From Limnomonas spitsbergensis (lineage: Eukaryota > Chlorophyta > Chlorophyceae > Chlamydomonadales): a stretch of 64,000 nt of DNA. Both the position numbers and the translations under genes were made by a program. The stretch is from assembly GCA_037349105.1 (NCBI GenBank), contig JAYJMM010000018.1:235412-299411 (forward strand), read 5' to 3'. The notes under the pieces are model-generated. The model saw only the letters and a list, made by a program, of their open reading frames with translations. It did no database searches and had not been told where the DNA came from. Shown here one piece after another: positions 11,189 through 21,144 of this stretch; within the stretch, counting starts at the first letter, position 1; every line of letters begins with the position of its first letter.

Positions 11189-11740
11189 GGCAGCTTGGGT
11201 TCGTTTTTAGAGCTTCCAATTGCAGTGGAGGCGCCTGCCCAGCAATGTAGTAGGGCTGGCGGCGCCTGCCCGGCAGCCGCCGGGTGCCCGAGATGCTACG
11301 GCGGCCGCAGCTTAAGGAAGCGGAACCCATCCTCGGGCAAGTGCAAAGGGCCACGAAGTGGTGTGAGGATGATCATAGGGGTTGAAATCCCCAGGCAACT
11401 CTCCTAGCTGCAGAACTATGTGTGAAATTTTGAAGAAAAAAGCCCAGGCAGCTCTTACGGCTGCAAAGATACCAAATTTGTTTCAAGGCAATGGCAGATA
11501 GCATGTGACGGTCCCCACGCCCTAGCTAGCCGGAAAAGGTCCTCACTACTGCGCACGGAGTGTCGCCGCCCAGTACAGTACATGGTGCCCCAGTACATAT
11601 AGTACATAGCAGGCAGTGGGCCGACGGCTGGCCATAAGCAAGATTGCATGTAGACAAGAATGAGCATTGTACACGACACGCTGGGACGAGGAAGCAGCGG
11701 GCTACGGGAGTTAGCAGGGCTGTCCAGAGAAGGGCCACAG
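11189..11740 (+). mobile_element. Element E: non-coding fragment resembling a 3' untranslated region
   Basis: There is no usable ORF. The stretch 11595-11715 (TAGTACATAGCAGGCAGTGGGC, then a CAGCGGGCTACGGGAGT run) resembles the 3' region of element D at 14430-14525 and of B (minus) at 35560-35640. The tract appears to be a rearranged piece of the same family, placed before a second 3' end. Confidence 0.4.
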
Positions 11741-11741
11741 C

Positions 11742-11855
11742 ATCTTGGGAAGCAGCGACAATGAGAAGAAGGCGGCTTTGGAAGCCGCAGCCAAAAAGAA
11801 GGCGACAGCGGCTGCAAAGGCGGCCGCGGCAAAGTTGAAGACAAAGCGCAAGTAA
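11742..11855 (+). pseudogene. Element E: Lys/Ala-rich C-terminal tail of Pol
   Basis: The frame reads SSDNEKKAALEAAAKKKATA and ends in a Lys/Arg cluster and TAA at 11853-11855. It resembles the basic end of B's polyprotein (AVQRRAKVAREAAREEE) in composition and in position just before the 3' untranslated region and LTR. Only the last 38 or so codons remain. Confidence 0.45.
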
Positions 11856-12200
11856 GGTGCCGCACGCACCGCGGGATCGAGAGGCCAGTGTGTGACGGTA
11901 CTCATGCCGTACCTAGTGGAAAGTCTCCGACTCGTAAGTTAGGAGGGAACCCCTCCGGGCCAGGAACAGGGAGCCCAAGTACACAGCAGGCAATGAGCTG
12001 GCGGCAGGCCACCGCAGCATCCATGTAGGCAGTCAATGTTCAATTCAAGAAATGTATGGTGTATCCAGCAGCGGGCTACGTGAGTCAGCCCTCATTTTAT
12101 GAGAACTTGGTAGATGTTAGGAGATGATCTCTGAGCAGGCCATTTGAGGGCCTAGGTGCTGCTACTGCACACCGCGTTTCTTGTGTCCCCGAGGGCCAGG

Positions 12201-12757
12201 TGCCAACGGTGCAGTGGGGCGAGATCAACATGAATTTCGTTTTTTACTTCTGACACGTTCACGAGCAGGTGATGACACCAGAATGTACAGGTCGAGTTAT
12301 GAGATAGCCGGTACAGTTCTGTGCTCTGATCAGGCCAGGGTTAGTTGCCATGCCTTAGGCATTGTGCCTCTTTTTATTTCTGGACCCTTTGTGAACAAGG
12401 GCAGATCTGCAGTGGTTTCAGCTCAGTTTGGGAGCTCTTTTGGAGAAGTTATAAGTTTTGAGTACGACCCCCAAGATTCCGGCATTCCGGCTCTCCGGCT
12501 CTAGCGGCCAGGGTGTGGAGAGCGGAGGGGCGAGTAAATATCAGGGGGCGGTACCCACATGAGGGCCACCCCAGTTGAGCATGTCTAGGGCAACAGTCCT
12601 GAACGGAGGCTGACTGACCCCTTTACGGTGTACGGTAGCCAGTACAGCCATGATATATTACAGCGCAGTACAAGAGTTGTGAGTAGCTGGTGCTTCTCTA
12701 AGGCACCCTGTTCTAAGTGTTTACCATATTATCTCACTACAGGAATTTGGTGCGACA
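12201..12757 (+). repeat. Element E: 3' LTR (probable)
   Basis: It starts at TGCCAACGGTGCAGTGGGG, aligned with TGTCAACGG in D and B. It contains the GGGGCGGTACCCAC box (12547) and TTGTGAGTAG (12678), and ends in GGTGCGACA at 12749-12757. It is followed immediately by the truncated DNMT coding sequence of element D, as expected if this element inserted into D. The 5' boundary is inferred from the TGTC/GACA ends and is less certain than the 3' boundary. Confidence 0.55.
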
Positions 12758-13547
12758 TGTGGCATTCGAGAATGCATTGAGGGCGCTGCCCCAGGACGTG
12801 TACGCCATCACGGCAGAGCATTTCAAGGAGCCAGGGGCCCAGGACGGGCGCCAGTGGGTCATGGTTGCTTGATGGGAGTGCCAGGATCTCTCACCCGCAA
12901 GGAAGGGTGAGGGGCTCACGGGGAAACGGAGCAAATCATTCTTCCCACTGGTCAAGCTGTTGGGCACGTTGCAGATCTTACAAAGGGCGCGCCCCCCTGC
13001 TTACCGTACCTGATCTAGAACGTAGCCATGCACATGAATCCGTCATAAGAGTTAAAGGTCCAGTGTGGATGCATTCGGTGAGGTGTGCATGATCTTGGGT
13101 CGCCCAGCTCTGTTTGTCGCGGCGCAAGTGGGATCGCATGCCCACTGCACGCGAAACTACTGGGGCAACATTGCCCCAACAGCTGATATCCAGTACGTGA
13201 TTCGCTCATCCCAGAGGCCGCACACTGGGATTGTGGATGACATCCTGGACAAGGGTAGCAGGGCTCAGGTGGTGGAATGCCCGGGCAATTGGGGTACCGC
13301 ATCAACATGACAGGGCAGCCCATGCGGGCGCTGCCATGCCTGATGGCCACGCCTGGGTCTTACGCTTTCCTTAACGGGCAGAACGGGTTGGTGTACAGGC
13401 CCATGGGGGATCTGCAAGAGCATACCGCCAATGAGCGGAAAAGGGCCATGGGGTATGCCGTGGGATCCACGCTGCCCCACCCGGACTTCCCGGAGGGCGC
13501 TAGAAGGAGCATTGGGCAGGTGCATGGACTCATGGGCGCATGAAGCA
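12758..13547 (+). pseudogene. Element D: C5 cytosine DNA methyltransferase domain, 5'-truncated
   Basis: Motif IV is WECQDLSPARKGEG (12871-12910) with the catalytic Cys kept, but the preceding Gly codon is TGA. The FFPLVKLLGTLQ block follows. Motif VI (LIENVAM in C) reads LI-stop-NVAM, because GAG became TAG at about 13016. Motif VIII region: AAQVGSHAHCTRNYWGNIAP near 13118-13175. Further on are IVDDILDKGSRAQ, ALPCLMATPGSYAF and RKRAMGYAVGST, a motif IX/X-like end. Motif I is missing because element E abuts it. C5-MTases transfer a methyl group from S-adenosylmethionine to cytosine C5. The HxxRxxWGN form of motif VIII recalls DNMT3/DRM enzymes. At least two stops and frame changes make it non-functional. 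Confidence 0.75.
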
Positions 13548-13559
13548 TGGTTCAGTGTA

Positions 13560-14045
13560 GCGCTGGAAATCACCAAGATTATCCATGGGGAAGAGCTCGC
13601 AAGGCCCGCCGCCGGGTCCAGAGCAGGATCCCGCGCTGGAAAGACCCTGATATCCAGCCACTACGCCCTTGCCACTGCAAGTGACGCGTGCTCGGGCAGT
13701 GGAGAAGTGGCCGCGTCGTACATGCGCTGTCTGGGAGAATCTGCGGCGGCTGACTGTGCCGATGCATCGCAAGATCCAGGTGGGAGGCTGCCAACAACAG
13801 GGGCTGAACCCGAGATTGAGGGGGAAGACGGAAAAGAGGGCGTGAGAGACCCACCCGGGTGCTCTGCATGCCCGTCCGTCAGGGTAGATGTGTGGCTGGA
13901 CGAAGCAGTGTTGATGTATCTCCGCCAGAAGACGCATGCTCTAGGGACAGAGCTCGGAGAACAGACCAAGGTGCAGTGCAAGGCCTCACCGTTCGAGTGG
14001 GAACCAGAGAGGGGGGGGGAGGGGTGTTGATGAGGCTCATGGATG
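13560..14045 (+). pseudogene. Element D: DNMT-integrase linker
   Basis: The frame from 13431 carries HYALATASDACSGSGEVAA, an acidic stretch, then VDVWLDEAVLMYLRQKTHA and LGEQTKVQCKASPFEWEPER. The same order in B and C leads into the integrase HHCC domain. Here the homology breaks off at VLMRLM (about 14045), just before the zinc-binding part, and resumes with the C-terminal tail. A run of G residues at 14012-14020 shifts the frame. Confidence 0.6.
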
Positions 14046-14049
14046 TCGG

Positions 14050-14297
14050 GATGGAAAAACCCGAGTTGGTGGTCATGGCCACCAACCCCACCACAAGGCA
14101 GATGGAGCGGGGCATAGCCAGGCCAATGACAAACGGGATGTATGAGATCTCATACACCACTGGCAAGGGAGAGGCCAGTATTATACACAGCCTCTTTGGC
14201 CACCTTAGCCCTTCTCTGGACTACCCTCGGGGTGACGTTGGCACACGTGAGGATGATGAGTCGGCCCGCGAGGGGCGGGCGGCGGAAGAAGAGTAGG
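14050..14297 (+). pseudogene. Element D: conserved C-terminal tail of Pol
   Basis: The frame reads KPELVVMATNPTTRQMERGI followed by a MTNGMYEISYTTGKG block. This is nearly identical to the end of B (KPEVEVMATNPATRQMERGI and MSNGLYDISYTTGRG). It ends with an Arg/Glu-rich segment and a stop at about 14295. The tail follows the PHD finger in B. Its function is unknown, but near-identity in two differently damaged copies suggests that it mattered to the element. Confidence 0.6.
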
Positions 14298-14690
14298 GCT
14301 AAATCCCCTTTGGCGGTAGGGCCGATGAGCACTTGACGAACCCCACGCCGTACCTGGTACTATGGAAAGGACGGGCTGCCGCCAATCAGTACGGAGGAGC
14401 ACCTCCTAGTAAGGCACGGCCGTCTCTAGTACACAACAGGCAGTGGGCCGACGGCCAGGAGGGCATAGCCGGCTATGCATAATTGATTAAGTACCGAGCA
14501 GCAGTAACAGCGAGCCACGGGAGTACATAAAAGTGACGAGGCTGGCGCTGATGATAAAGCAAACTTGGGTTTTTGTTTCCAGCCAGATAACACCAAGGAC
14601 CGCTGTGGTTAATAAGCCAGCGGGGTGTGTGGCCAAGGGAGGAATAGCGCTTCTGCTGCGCACATCTCCTGTGACACAGAGGCCACTAGG
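14298..14690 (+). other. Element D: 3' untranslated region
   Basis: Non-coding. It resembles the 3' flank of B (minus, 35380-35765) over CAGGCAGTGGGCCGACGGCC and over the stretch just before the LTR (CACATCTCCTGTG at 14661). A purine-rich GAGGCCACTAGG run precedes the proposed LTR start and would be the place for a polypurine tract, but it is weak. Confidence 0.45.
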
Positions 14691-15325
14691 TGTCAACGGC
14701 GCAGTGGGGCGAGAGCAGCGGTAGTTTGTTTTTTCTTCCCCAGAGATGGAAGTGCTGTGGAGTGGATGTGAAGGGCAAGTGGTCTCGCCCAGGCATATGA
14801 CTCTGTAGGCTGAATTCTGGTTGTTTGCGCCCCGATCAGGCCAGGGAACGATCTGGAACGGTTAAGGGGTCTTTCGGGCTACTCGTTGAACGCATAAACT
14901 GGACCAAGGATTGGCCGTTGAAGCGGGTGGATTTTCTTTTGTCAAGACTGTCTGGTTTATAGGCAGATGCTAGGGAACTCCGTCAGAGCTTCTGATTGTA
15001 CATATATGACGAGTTTTTCTTGAGTACCACCCCTATTCCGGCTCCCCACGCATGCCCAAAGGGCATAGCGTAGGGAGCGTGAGGCGAGTAAAGTGGTAGG
15101 GGCGGTACCCACGAGCCGGGGGCGCCCATGCAGCCTCTTTCACTAGGGCTGTCTTGCTACCAATACTTCACAATGTTGCCATTAACAGCCCTTGTATATA
15201 TGCAGTGCTGTACAAGGTGCCTTTCTGTACGGAGATGTACACCGGTTGTGAGTAGAGGGCGCCTCTATAAGGCGCCTTGGTCGGAGTTTACAATAGTATT
15301 GCAGTTACTGCTTTATGGTGCGACA
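14691..15325 (+). repeat. Element D: 3' LTR (probable, 635 bp)
   Basis: It starts TGTCAACGGCGCAGTGGGGC and ends GGTGCGACA (15317-15325), giving TGTC/GACA inverted termini. The interior holds the GGGGCGGTACCCAC box (15105), TTGTGAGTAG (15246) and a duplicated GGCGCC(T) block (15258-15282). B has the same sequence order at 34702-35379. The 3' terminus is supported by five junctions in this window. The 5' terminus rests on B/D alignment only. Confidence 0.6.
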
Positions 15326-15985
15326 AGTGGCAATGGCCTCAGGGGAGCATATGGGACCTCGGAGACCTAAGGGACTGCCAAGGCATCGCAACAAGTGGTG
15401 TAATCTCCTTCCCAAACAAGCCTATGGGTACCCCAACAGACATGCCTGTCGCCCAACAGAGGCTACTACAATCTGAGGTTGGCAAAGGCCGGGGCATGGC
15501 CAGGGATAAATACTTGGTCTTGGAAGCTCTTTCACTGGCATGCTTGCTATTCTAAAATTTGCAATTGCTTACGTAACTTAGGGCATGTAAAAGTGCAACA
15601 TGCGCATGCACACAAATAGGGTACTTATCCTTTTACTTCTTCCTATCTTAACGGGGACCATCAAAAGGTAAGAATACCGTAATTTCAGATAACGGTACTA
15701 GTAATTACTGTAAAATATATTTGCCAAGAGAAGCAAAAACAAATTGCCCGGCTGCTCCACAATGAAACAATTATCGCACGCAATTTAAATACCGTTTTTA
15801 AATTTATTGAACGTCACTCATCATAACATAAGAAAAGCATATTAGGGTCATAGGAGATTGGGGTGCAACCCAACCAGAGTTCTCCTGCATCCGTCACAAC
15901 CCGACCACATTGGCACCTTTCTCACGGCCGCTCAATAATGTGGGGAAGTCACCGTGACACCCCTGCGGCCCAAGCGCCTCCTCAT
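15326..15985. other. Non-coding, becoming AT-rich
   Basis: The first 60 bases (AGTGGCAATGGCCTC, CTCGGAGACCTA) loosely resemble the array sequence AGTGGACAGGCCTC and CTCGGAGACCTA, so a little LTR-related sequence may persist. After about 15550 the base composition drops to AT-rich (15700-15830) with no ORF I can support. Confidence 0.4.
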
Positions 15986-16504
15986 TCATGGCTCCCGGGC
16001 GGTTGACTCGGAGGCCCCGCCGCAGGAGACTGCCGATCGTACGGTTCGTCCAAGCCTGTGGCGCAGGTTGTCCCTGCCGCTCCCGCCAACGCTCACTGAC
16101 TTTTGCTCCAGCACCGCCATATGCTTTGTAGTACTCGATTCACCCCGAGCGGTGAGTTGCTGCTGCAGAGCAGCGAGCTGCTGCTCCAGAGCGGCGATCT
16201 GCTGTGCAGCGAGCTGCTCCTTCAGAGCGGTGATCTGCTCTGCAACGAGTTGTTTTTCTTGCTGAGCGGTGAACCCCCTCTCCAAGGTGTTGAACCTCGC
16301 GACGGCCTCGGACAAAGATTCTTTGTAGCCGTTGAGCTCCGCGGTCATGAGGTGACGCTTCGTGGCTGCGGGCATGGCAACAAGCAGAACACAAGGAGGG
16401 CATGGTAGCGGAGAAACTTCGTCAGCTTGGATGCATATAATGAAGCATGAGCATGACTCCATCTTGCTGGGGTGGACTACCGGTACCATAATTGTCAAAG
16501 GCAC
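15986..16504 (-). CDS. Hypothetical coiled-coil protein
   Basis: A 172-codon frame. A more plausible start is the internal Met at about 16376 (MPAATKRHLMTAELNGYK), giving about 130 residues. The centre is a heptad-like Gln/Ala/Leu-rich coiled coil (KEQLAAQQIAALEQQLAA and flanks), followed by a Ser/Arg-rich tail. The coil comes from an imperfect DNA repeat of CTGCTGC/GAGCTG type, so it may be a low-complexity product and not a selected gene. No domain is recognised. It could be a short Gag-like protein of another element or a host fragment. Confidence 0.3.
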   Translation of the reverse strand: MPLTIMVPVVHPSKMESCSCFIICIQADEVSPLPCPPCVLLVAMPAATKRHLMTAELNGYKESLSEAVARFNTLERGFTAQQEKQLVAEQITALKEQLAAQQIAALEQQLAALQQQLTARGESSTTKHMAVLEQKSVSVGGSGRDNLRHRLGRTVRSAVSCGGASESTAREP

Positions 16505-17605
16505 GAGATGAATGTCGCCCCCTATGCCAGCCCACCATCATGGTCCCGATGTGGCGCAGAGCTGGAAACAATGTGAAATGGGGTGATGAAATGCGAGCTT
16601 GTCCTATTCCCTTGGCCAGTGCGCTTTTGAAGCCACGCCACCTCTAAAAGGAGCCACTGGCTCGCCTGCAAGGAAGGGATGCGCCTTTTCATTGGGTTGC
16701 TTTTAAGTCCAACGGGGAATCAAAGGTGATGCATGGGACAAGTGCCCGCAAACGGTTTGAACAATATGATGACGGTGATAGTGTTGCCTCGGCAACTCAC
16801 CCTCTTCAGCCACCTTTGTAGCCTCATCATGGTCCTTGTTCATGCTGACGGAGAGGAAGTGCTTCATGCTCCACCTGTTGGACACATGGAGGCCGACCAC
16901 CCTGCCGGAAGGTGAGCAAAAATGGGCATGGATTTGAATTTAGTGGCTAACTCAACTGCCTGTGCCCCCAATTGGATTTGCAAACTGGATCGTTTGTGGC
17001 ATGTTAGTTGTTTATAGTGAGGTTCGACTCTATTTCACATTTTCAGCTATACACTCCAGAAATCATGCAGGGATCTTGAGCTTGTACCGGAGCCTGTACT
17101 GACCGAGACCCACAATTTTGCCATTGCCAATCAACTTTCCGCCTTAATCAAACATTTTGTTTAATCACACCCGTTCCAAAATAAGAAGCACGTAAACGAA
17201 GGAGACAAGAATGCACTGAACGGACCAAGTTTGAGTTGGCGTAAACCCTGACCCAGCCGGCGTGGCAGGATAATTTTGGAAATAAGCTCGGGCAGGTAGT
17301 TTGTGAAACAATCCTCGATGCACAAGAAAGTACACCAACCAACTGTCGCCCAACTCACGCTCCCAGGATTCTATACGGCGCCCACTTTTGGCTCGGATCA
17401 CACCCAATGCGAGCGCGCCCCTGTTCCACGAGGCGTGAGATGGAGGAAGAATGGCAAAGGTTGTGCGTGTGTACTGGAGATTTCCCCAACGTTTTTCCTG
17501 TCGCCTATTTCATTTCTTTCGTGCGTTCTTTCTTTGTAGTCTATTTCATTTTAACCTCGCGTTCTTTACTCTCCCTCGCCCACGAACTATGGAAGTAGCA
17601 CATGT
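16505..17605. other. Non-coding stretch, no feature recognised
   Basis: Only short ORFs under 80 codons on both strands, without recognisable motifs. No repeat or RNA gene seen. Confidence 0.4.
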
Positions 17606-17609
17606 TTTT

Positions 17610-17690
17610 TCCCGTGTGAAGTGAAAAGGAGCGTAAGGGATAACAGGGGGGTAAATGGGTATGTAGGTATGTAGGTAGGGGACTGAATCA
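17610..17690 (+). repeat. Isolated copy of the fold-back terminal repeat
   Basis: CCCGTGTGAAGTGAAAAGG, then CGTAAGGGAT, a G-run and a GTATGTAGGTATGTAGGTAG microsatellite. The same order occurs at 18265-18345 and, inverted, at 19320-19405. It could be the outer end of a longer version of that element. Confidence 0.5.
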
Positions 17691-18264
17691 AAATATTTTC
17701 GACAGAGCCCCCCCGGGCGGCCGTAGTTCGCTAAGGTCGCGGGGGGGAAGCCTCGGAGTCACCCCGTATCCGTCAACGGTCTGTCAGCCCGATGTTTCTG
17801 GAACGTCACGGAAACTGTATGCCCTACAGCGCAAGTCAACCGGCTGTATATATGAAGTTTATTTCTGTTAGACCTCAACGGCCGAGGTGCATAAATGAGA
17901 AACCCAGCTACCAAGGTTGGATCTCACAACGGATGACATAAGGTGTCACGCGAGAACTGCAACTTCGCTTTAACACTATGCGCAATTTGATGCGCATCAT
18001 TAACAACACACACTTGGCCAGCGATAGAGGTGTGACAAATATTTTGAAATCCTGCAACATGGCGAGGGGGTTTACATGGCGTCTATGGGATCCAGGTGAC
18101 CCCATGGGGTCTAGGTGACCCCGTCCGCGCCTGCACCTGAAAAGTCACATACCCGACTGCTCTGCCGTTTTTTATGCTGCGCATCAAGACCTCTGATTAC
18201 TTGTCTTTACCGTTTGAAGCAAAATGTGTGCGTTGCATCATGCTTGACTTCCTTTTCTGTTCCT

Positions 18265-19405
18265 GTTTGAAGTGAAACAGAACCTAAGGGATACTAGGGG
18301 GGTGAAATGGGTATGTAGGTAGGTAGGTAGGTGAGTGACTAAGTAAAAAGAGATCTTCTCCAAATTAAATAAAATTTGTCGCAATGGATCACGCACGGTC
18401 TGCTTGAAGCAATCACCGTGTCAAAAGGATGAAGAAGTGTGAATTACGACTTTCAGCCCGAAAATGTGTTCAAATGCTAATGTTTTCCGCAGCCATCGCA
18501 TTCAAGCTACGCTTAATTTTCGCAGGGTCGCTGGTAATGTTTCGGTAGGCTTTCGTCTGTAGCTCGCAAAGCTTTGCGACGTTGTCCCGAAGCGTGGTAA
18601 GCGGGCTGTGTGAATTACGACTGTCCCCCGAATATCCGTTGGAAATCCTATTTTTCGTAGCCAGCGCTGACCAGTTTCGCTTATTTCTGCTGTCGACGTC
18701 AATTTTTCGGTAGCATTTCGACATTCTTTCGCAAAGTGTCCGCGATCAGCCCGCGATGCTTCGCTGTTCGGCGGTAGCGAAGTTTATCGGTAGCCTTTCG
18801 TGAGTCTGACGCTGATTTTTCGCTGTCAATGTCGATTGTTTCGGTAGTCTTTCGAGAGTCCTTGCAAGCCGTTAGCGATGTTGTTCCGTCGTTAGGGGAA
18901 AGTGGAAAGCCCTTGGTGAAGTGGAAAGCCCTAGGGTGAAGTGGAAAGCCCTTGTGTGAAGTGGAAAGCCTTGGGGTGAATGAAGTGGAGAGCCCAGGGG
19001 TGAAATGGAAAGCCCTGGGGTGAAGTGGAAAGCCCTCGGATGGAGTGGAAAGCCCGAGGGTGAAGCAAGTGGAAAGCCCTGGGGTGAAGTGGGAAGCCGG
19101 GGTGGAGAAAAAAGTCTGGGTGAAGCGGAAAGCTCATATTTACTTGTTTGGAGTGTTACGGTGATGCGCTAGGTTCCCGTGTGAAGCGTAGCGTAACGTA
19201 AGGGATATTCCCGCGTGAAAAGTCGTAATTCACACATTTTCATACTTTTGTCACGGTGAATACATTTTTACGCAGTACGTGCATGATCCATTGCATCAAT
19301 ATTATTTCAATTGGAAAAGATTTATTTTTACTCAATCAGACACATACCTACATAAACATTTTACCCCTAGAATCCCTTACGTTCCGTTTTACTCCACACG
19401 GGAAT
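18265..19405. mobile_element. Fold-back element with about 190-bp inverted repeats
   Basis: The left arm (about 18265-18460) and the right arm (about 19210-19405) are inverted copies with scattered mismatches. Matching blocks are TAAGGGAT with the GTAGGTAG microsatellite, GCAATGGATCACGCAC / GTGCATGATCCATTGC, TCACCGTGTCAAAAG / CTTTTGTCACGGTGA and GTGTGAATTACGACTTT / AAAGTCGTAATTCACAC. Between them are TCGGTAG-CTTTCG repeats and a minisatellite. No transposase frame is present, so it is non-autonomous. I could not define a target-site duplication. Confidence 0.65.
18895..19130 (+). repeat. About 20-bp minisatellite (GTGGAAAGCCCTTGGGTGAA type)
   Basis: About ten imperfect tandem copies of GTGGAAAGCCCT-GGGTGAA inside the fold-back element. 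One extra copy lies at 19765-19790. The frames on either strand are translations of the repeat. Confidence 0.8.
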
Positions 19406-20370
19406 TAATTAATCACGAGCGAAGTCTCTGGCGTTTTACGGTATTGCGCATGGGCTGGCCTGTCTCTCAATGCGTCAAAATATGCACTCACGGGGGCCGC
19501 TCATCATGCAGCCCTGACAGGGCTTGCCCACACTCTTGCTGAGCAAACCGCCCTTCTCCAAGCCATCGGTAGTATTGCGATGGATATATATTGTTTATCG
19601 CCAAATCTTCGTGTTATCAGCGGTCCCTCCAGGTAAACTGATCCCTAGGAGTCCGGAATATGTCGCACAATTAGCGATGGGCACGCATTTTGTACGCACC
19701 TTGCTTGCAACTTTTATCCATTACCCTCCCAAACGCAAAGTTCCTATAAGGGAAACCTGGGGGGAAAGTGGAAAGCCCCTGGGGCGAACCGACCCACGGG
19801 AGGGCCAGGATTTGTCACTTGCTCCTTTCGATCCGCACACGTACAAAAACGCACCTTTCTTTCCTATTTTCGCTCGTTTTCGGGATATTTTTAATACCGA
19901 GCGAGTGTGTTGATTTCAAGACCAAAAATGGTGTCGATACCGTATTTTGGTACTACAAGAATCACTGGTAGCCGCAGGGCGGCTTGCCAAAGGTTTTCCG
20001 ACAAAACTGATTACTAAAAAGAACGCTGTGTGTGGTTGCCTCCGCATTCAAGCCACATTTAACACAAAGGAAGGCGTCCTTAATGCCGGAGTGCTATGTT
20101 GGGCCCTCCGCTGCTGGGCCCTTGCTCACAATCACACTATCCGCACTCACGTCAGGATAGTCAGAACCCAGTTAATCCAGAGAACAGCGCCCATAAAGCC
20201 ACACTCCTCGGCGTTGAACATCGCCGCCATGCTCATGCTCCACGTGGAATTGGACTCGTCAGTGTTGATTGGGTATTTCTTCTCCTTGCACATTTGACGT
20301 TGGAACATCATGTGGCCTGCAGTCACCACATAGCAGGAGTTAGGCCAGCCAGCCATTGACTACACCTGTT
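19406..20370. other. Non-coding, possible small exon
   Basis: No supported gene. A minus-strand 69-codon frame (20147-20356, with KKYPINTDESNSTWSMSMAA) has protein-like composition and could be an exon, but nothing supports its boundaries. Confidence 0.25.
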
Positions 20371-20372
20371 CT

Positions 20373-20670
20373 GTGTGTTTACCTGTTCTGTGTGTTCTGT
20401 GTGTTCTTTGTGCTCTACTTGTTCTGTGTGTTATGTGTGTGCTGTGTGCTCTGCCTGTTCTGTGTGCTCTATCTGTTCTGAGTATTCTGAGTGTTCAGTG
20501 TGTTCGACTTATTCTGAGTATGGTATTCAGCCTGTTCTGTGTGTTCTATGTGTTCTGCTTGTTATACCAATTCTGTGTACTACTTGTCATGTGTCCAATG
20601 TCTTGCCCTGTGCGTGCTCCGCGTGTTCTACCTGTTCTACGTGCTATGTTCTATGTGTTTTTGTGATTCT
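20373..20670 (+). repeat. TGTTCTGTGTGTTCT-type degenerate minisatellite
   Basis: About 300 bp of imperfect 10-bp units (TGTTCTGTGT, TGTTCTGCCT, TATTCTGAGT). The Cys-rich and Val/Leu-rich frames are translations of the repeat. The unit is the reverse complement of the AGAACAGGCA array at 21145-21690. Confidence 0.75.
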
Positions 20671-20789
20671 GCTACCTCCCCGAAACCCCGCAATACGGAA
20701 GAGGCTCGCGCCCTGGCACCCTGCCATCCCCGGGAAACTACACAAGAGGCGGAAGTTGCCGCACCTTTACCCCGCCTCCCGCCAAACAT

Positions 20790-21070
20790 GTGAAGGCAAG
20801 GGCTGTTGCACATGCACCCCGCCTCCCGCCCAAACGAATTCAAAGGCATCAGTAGCATCAGCTGCTGCCCATGCACCCCGCCTCCCATCCCCAAAAGTTG
20901 TAAGACTTGAGTTGCTGCCCACATACTCCGCTTCATGCCCCAAAAGTTTGAAAACAGGGGTTGCTGACCATGCACCCCACTTCCCACACAAAAAATGTAA
21001 AGCGATGGTTTGCTGCCCATGCACCCCGCCTAAACAGATATGGTTTGCTGCCCATGCACCCTTCACCCAA
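20790..21070 (+). repeat. About 63-bp minisatellite with CATGCACCCCGCCTCCC core
   Basis: About five imperfect copies of a unit containing GTTGCTGCCCATGCACCCCG, spaced roughly 60-65 bp (cores near 20811, 20870, 20918, 20970 and 21018, with a partial at 21050). It lies between two mutually inverted 10-bp arrays. Confidence 0.7.
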
Positions 21071-21074
21071 ATCC

Positions 21075-21140
21075 TTAATCCTTAACCCTACGACAAACCC
21101 CCGTTATACCCTTAACTCTAAAACCCTTAACCCTTAACCG
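21075..21140 (+). repeat. Short telomere-like tract
   Basis: CCTTAATCCTTAACCCTACG, then CCCTTAACTCTAAAACCCTT and AACCCTTAACC. The units resemble degenerate CCCTAAA/CCCTTAA repeats. It is short and impure, so it may be an interstitial telomeric remnant or chance. Confidence 0.35.
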
Positions 21141-21144
21141 ACTT

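Larger units (their letters stand above)
12758..15325 (+). mobile_element. Element D: internally deleted 3' half of a DNMT-family retrotransposon
   Basis: On the plus strand it holds most of a DNMT domain (from between motifs I and IV onward), the linker before integrase, then a direct jump near 14050 to the C-terminal tail. Integrase core, GPY/F-like module and PHD finger are missing. A 3' untranslated region and an LTR of about 635 bp follow. The left end abuts element E's LTR terminus at 12757. Confidence 0.8.

Noticed and set aside
20375..21085. Cys/Val-rich 97-236-codon proteins
   Set aside because: They are direct translations of 10-bp and 63-bp minisatellites, in several frames at once.
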